Origin: Candidatus Thermochlorobacteriaceae bacterium
Lineage (GTDB): Bacteria; Bacteroidota; Chlorobiia; Chlorobiales; Thermochlorobacteraceae
Direction: 5' to 3'
Assembly (NCBI GenBank): GCA_029263855.1
Contig: JAJUFC010000002.1
Location: 124,001 to 188,000 of the forward strand
DNA length: 64,000 nt
Shown here: one piece after another, positions 62,787-64,000 of the stretch
Layout of the letters: every line of letters starts with the position of its first letter
How positions within the stretch are numbered: the first letter of the stretch is position 1
The notes under the pieces: model-generated
Databases searched by the model: none
The model's input: the letters and a program-made list of their open reading frames with translations, nothing else
What the model was told of the DNA's origin: nothing
Made by a program: the position numbers and the translations under genes

Positions 62787-63005
62787 TTACTTAAATCGAT
62801 AAGTGATTCTTCCCTTGGTCAAATCATATGGCGACACTTGGACTCTCACGCGGTCGCCCGGTAGAATCTTAATGAAGTTCATTCTCATCTTTCCCGACAC
62901 GTGCGCCAAAATTTCAAGGTTGTTTTCCAATTTGACCTTAAAGCTTGCGTTTGGTAACGCTTCGAGAATCACACCATCAAGTTCAATCGCTTCTTCTTTC
63001 GCCAA
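62787..63005 (-). CDS. infA: Translation initiation factor IF-1
   Basis: A 72-residue OB-fold factor: [60 protein letters not shown] and C-terminal [11 protein letters not shown]. It binds the 30S A site during initiation. Located between map and rpmJ, with 20 bases to map. Confidence 0.97.
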   Translation of the reverse strand: MAKEEAIELDGVILEALPNASFKVKLENNLEILAHVSGKMRMNFIKILPGDRVRVQVSPYDLTKGRITYRFK

Positions 63006-63025
63006 GTTACAGCAAGGGTTTATGT

Positions 63026-63859
63026 TTAACTCGCTAATTGAATTGTCGCGCCTTCTTCCGTAGCGAGCAAAGTTTTTGGAAGACGCGAGAGGGTTAAAAT
63101 TTCGGCTTTGCCTTTGCGCACAACAACAGTATGTTCAAAATGCGCAGAAGGTTTTCCGTCAGCAGTTACTGCTGTCCAAGTATCGCTCAAAATTTTCGCC
63201 TTGCGCGAGCGTCCTAAATTGATCATCGGCTCAATCGCAAGCACCATTCCTTCTCGTAAGAAGACACCTGTTCCCGCTTTGCCGATATTCGGCACGGGCG
63301 GTTCTTCGTGCATTTTCGTTCCGATTCCGTGCCCAACCATATTCTCGATGACACCAAACCCGAAACTTTCCGCATAAGTCTGGACGGCGGCGGAAATGTC
63401 GTGCAAGCGTTTGCCCACGACTGCCTCCTTGATTGCCAGCGTCAAGCACATTTCTGTAACCTTGACGAGGTGGTGAACTTCGGGCTTTACTTCTCCGACA
63501 ATAAACGTTCGGGCAGAATCTCCGTGATAACCATTCTTAAATGCGCCAACATCGATTGAAACAATATCTCCCTCTTTTATGACGCGCTTTGGACTTGGGA
63601 TACCGTGAACGACTTCTTCGTTAATCGAGGCGCAAATTGACGCAGGATATGGCTTCGTTCCGCGTGCGCCGCGCGGCACATAGCCTAAGAAACTCGGTTG
63701 CGCGTTTTGACTGCGAATGTAGTCTTCGGCGATTTTGTCAAGGTCTTTCGTCGTTATCCCAGGGCGTAATTCGAGTTCAATCGCATCAAGGGCTTGGGCG
63801 ACGATTCTGCCGCTTTCTCGCATCAACTCAATCTCTTTCTCGCTTCGCGCCGTTACCAT
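63026..63859 (-). CDS. map: Methionine aminopeptidase type I
   Basis: A 277-residue MetAP that removes the initiator Met. The metal ligands are in [48 protein letters not shown] and AHFEHTVVV. The substrate loop reads [18 protein letters not shown]. It is about 25 residues longer than the E. coli enzyme at the C-terminus. It follows secY in the spc/alpha operon. Confidence 0.96.
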   Translation of the reverse strand: MVTARSEKEIELMRESGRIVAQALDAIELELRPGITTKDLDKIAEDYIRSQNAQPSFLGYVPRGARGTKPYPASICASINEEVVHGIPSPKRVIKEGDIVSIDVGAFKNGYHGDSARTFIVGEVKPEVHHLVKVTEMCLTLAIKEAVVGKRLHDISAAVQTYAESFGFGVIENMVGHGIGTKMHEEPPVPNIGKAGTGVFLREGMVLAIEPMINLGRSRKAKILSDTWTAVTADGKPSAHFEHTVVVRKGKAEILTLSRLPKTLLATEEGATIQLAS

Positions 63860-63883
63860 CTGTATTACTTTTTCTCGTGTATA

Positions 63884-64000
63884 TTATGCGCTGACCGCTC
63901 CTCTTCCTCTCACACGACCCGTTTTCATGAACCCATCATAGTGGCGCATTAAGAGATGACTTTCAATTTGTTGAAGCGTATCTAACGCAACGCCGACAAT
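63884..64000 (-). CDS. secY: Preprotein translocase SecY, C-terminal end (partial)
   Basis: The last 38 codons of SecY run from the window edge: [20 protein letters not shown], then [18 protein letters not shown] and stop. The position before map in a ribosomal operon supports it. The bulk of the gene lies beyond the window. Confidence 0.93.
   Translation of the reverse strand: MVGVALDTLQQIESHLLMRHYDGFMKTGRVRGRGAVSA

Overview
The window looks like chromosomal DNA of a phototrophic member of the Chlorobiota (green sulfur bacteria and relatives), probably on the Chloroherpeton/Thermochlorobacter side. The placement is inferred from gene content, not from a search. It carries pscA, the core of a homodimeric type I reaction centre. 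It also has bchZ (chlorophyllide a reductase, bacteriochlorophyll a pathway), crtC (carotenoid 1',2'-hydratase), a Rieske/cytochrome b pair, and several proteins ending in the type IX secretion (T9SS) C-terminal domain with the 'QNYPNPFNP' signature typical of Chlorobiota and Ignavibacteria. No insertion sequence, prophage, CRISPR array or rRNA was seen.

Layout. 1-6.5 kb: a PorW/SprE-like lipoprotein fragment, a sodium:solute symporter, a propeller lipoprotein and a T9SS-type metalloprotease whose secretion tail is out of frame. 6.4-11.8 kb (minus): TonB receptor, orphan DNA methyltransferase, Fur regulator, DUF192 lipoprotein, purS, small lipoprotein. 11.8-16.4 kb (minus): pssA, pscA, and a MerR/B12-binding regulator directly upstream of pscA. 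16.6-20.5 kb: HxlR regulator divergent from a DJ-1-like, ABM-like, NAD(P)-reductase, bestrophin and DUF481 series. 20.7-23.1 kb: a tightly overlapping acyltransferase-nitrilase-glycosyltransferase operon. 23.1-27.6 kb (minus): small repeat protein, T9SS-exported deiminase, TerC, queA, [2Fe-2S] protein. 27.7-34 kb: ABC ATPase, argS, gyrA, mgsA and an orphan T9SS tail. 34.4-37.3 kb: crtC-petC-petB. 37.4-39.2 kb (minus): thiE and an aminotransferase. 39.3-46.1 kb: a class V PLP enzyme and bchZ followed by a TPR/truncated-CHAT lipoprotein and a membrane metallopeptidase. 46.1-53.8 kb (minus): outer-membrane protein, ABC ATPase, DUF4412, DUF4159, nhaA, mreD, mreC, iron-type ABC permease. Then tRNA-Cys, a BNR-repeat lipoprotein, pckG, doxX, tenA, tRNA-Arg and the end of the ribosomal/secY operon (secY-map-infA-rpmJ-rpsM-rpsK-rpsD-rpoA-rplQ).

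How it fits together. Light capture (PscA, BchZ, CrtC) and the cytochrome b branch (PetC/PetB) are spread over about 30 kb rather than forming one photosynthesis cluster. The most interesting unit is the pscA locus: pscA has its own terminator and no adjacent pscB. It is preceded by a regulator with the CarH/LitR adenosylcobalamin-domain signature, and the intervening DNA holds an inverted repeat and an array of ACTGC words. This suggests B12-based light or redox control of the reaction centre. A second unusual unit is bchZ followed closely by a TPR protein whose CHAT-like domain stops exactly at its catalytic motif, overlapping a membrane zinc-peptidase gene. Several scars of T9SS cargo and TonB-receptor genes indicate recombination among surface-protein genes.
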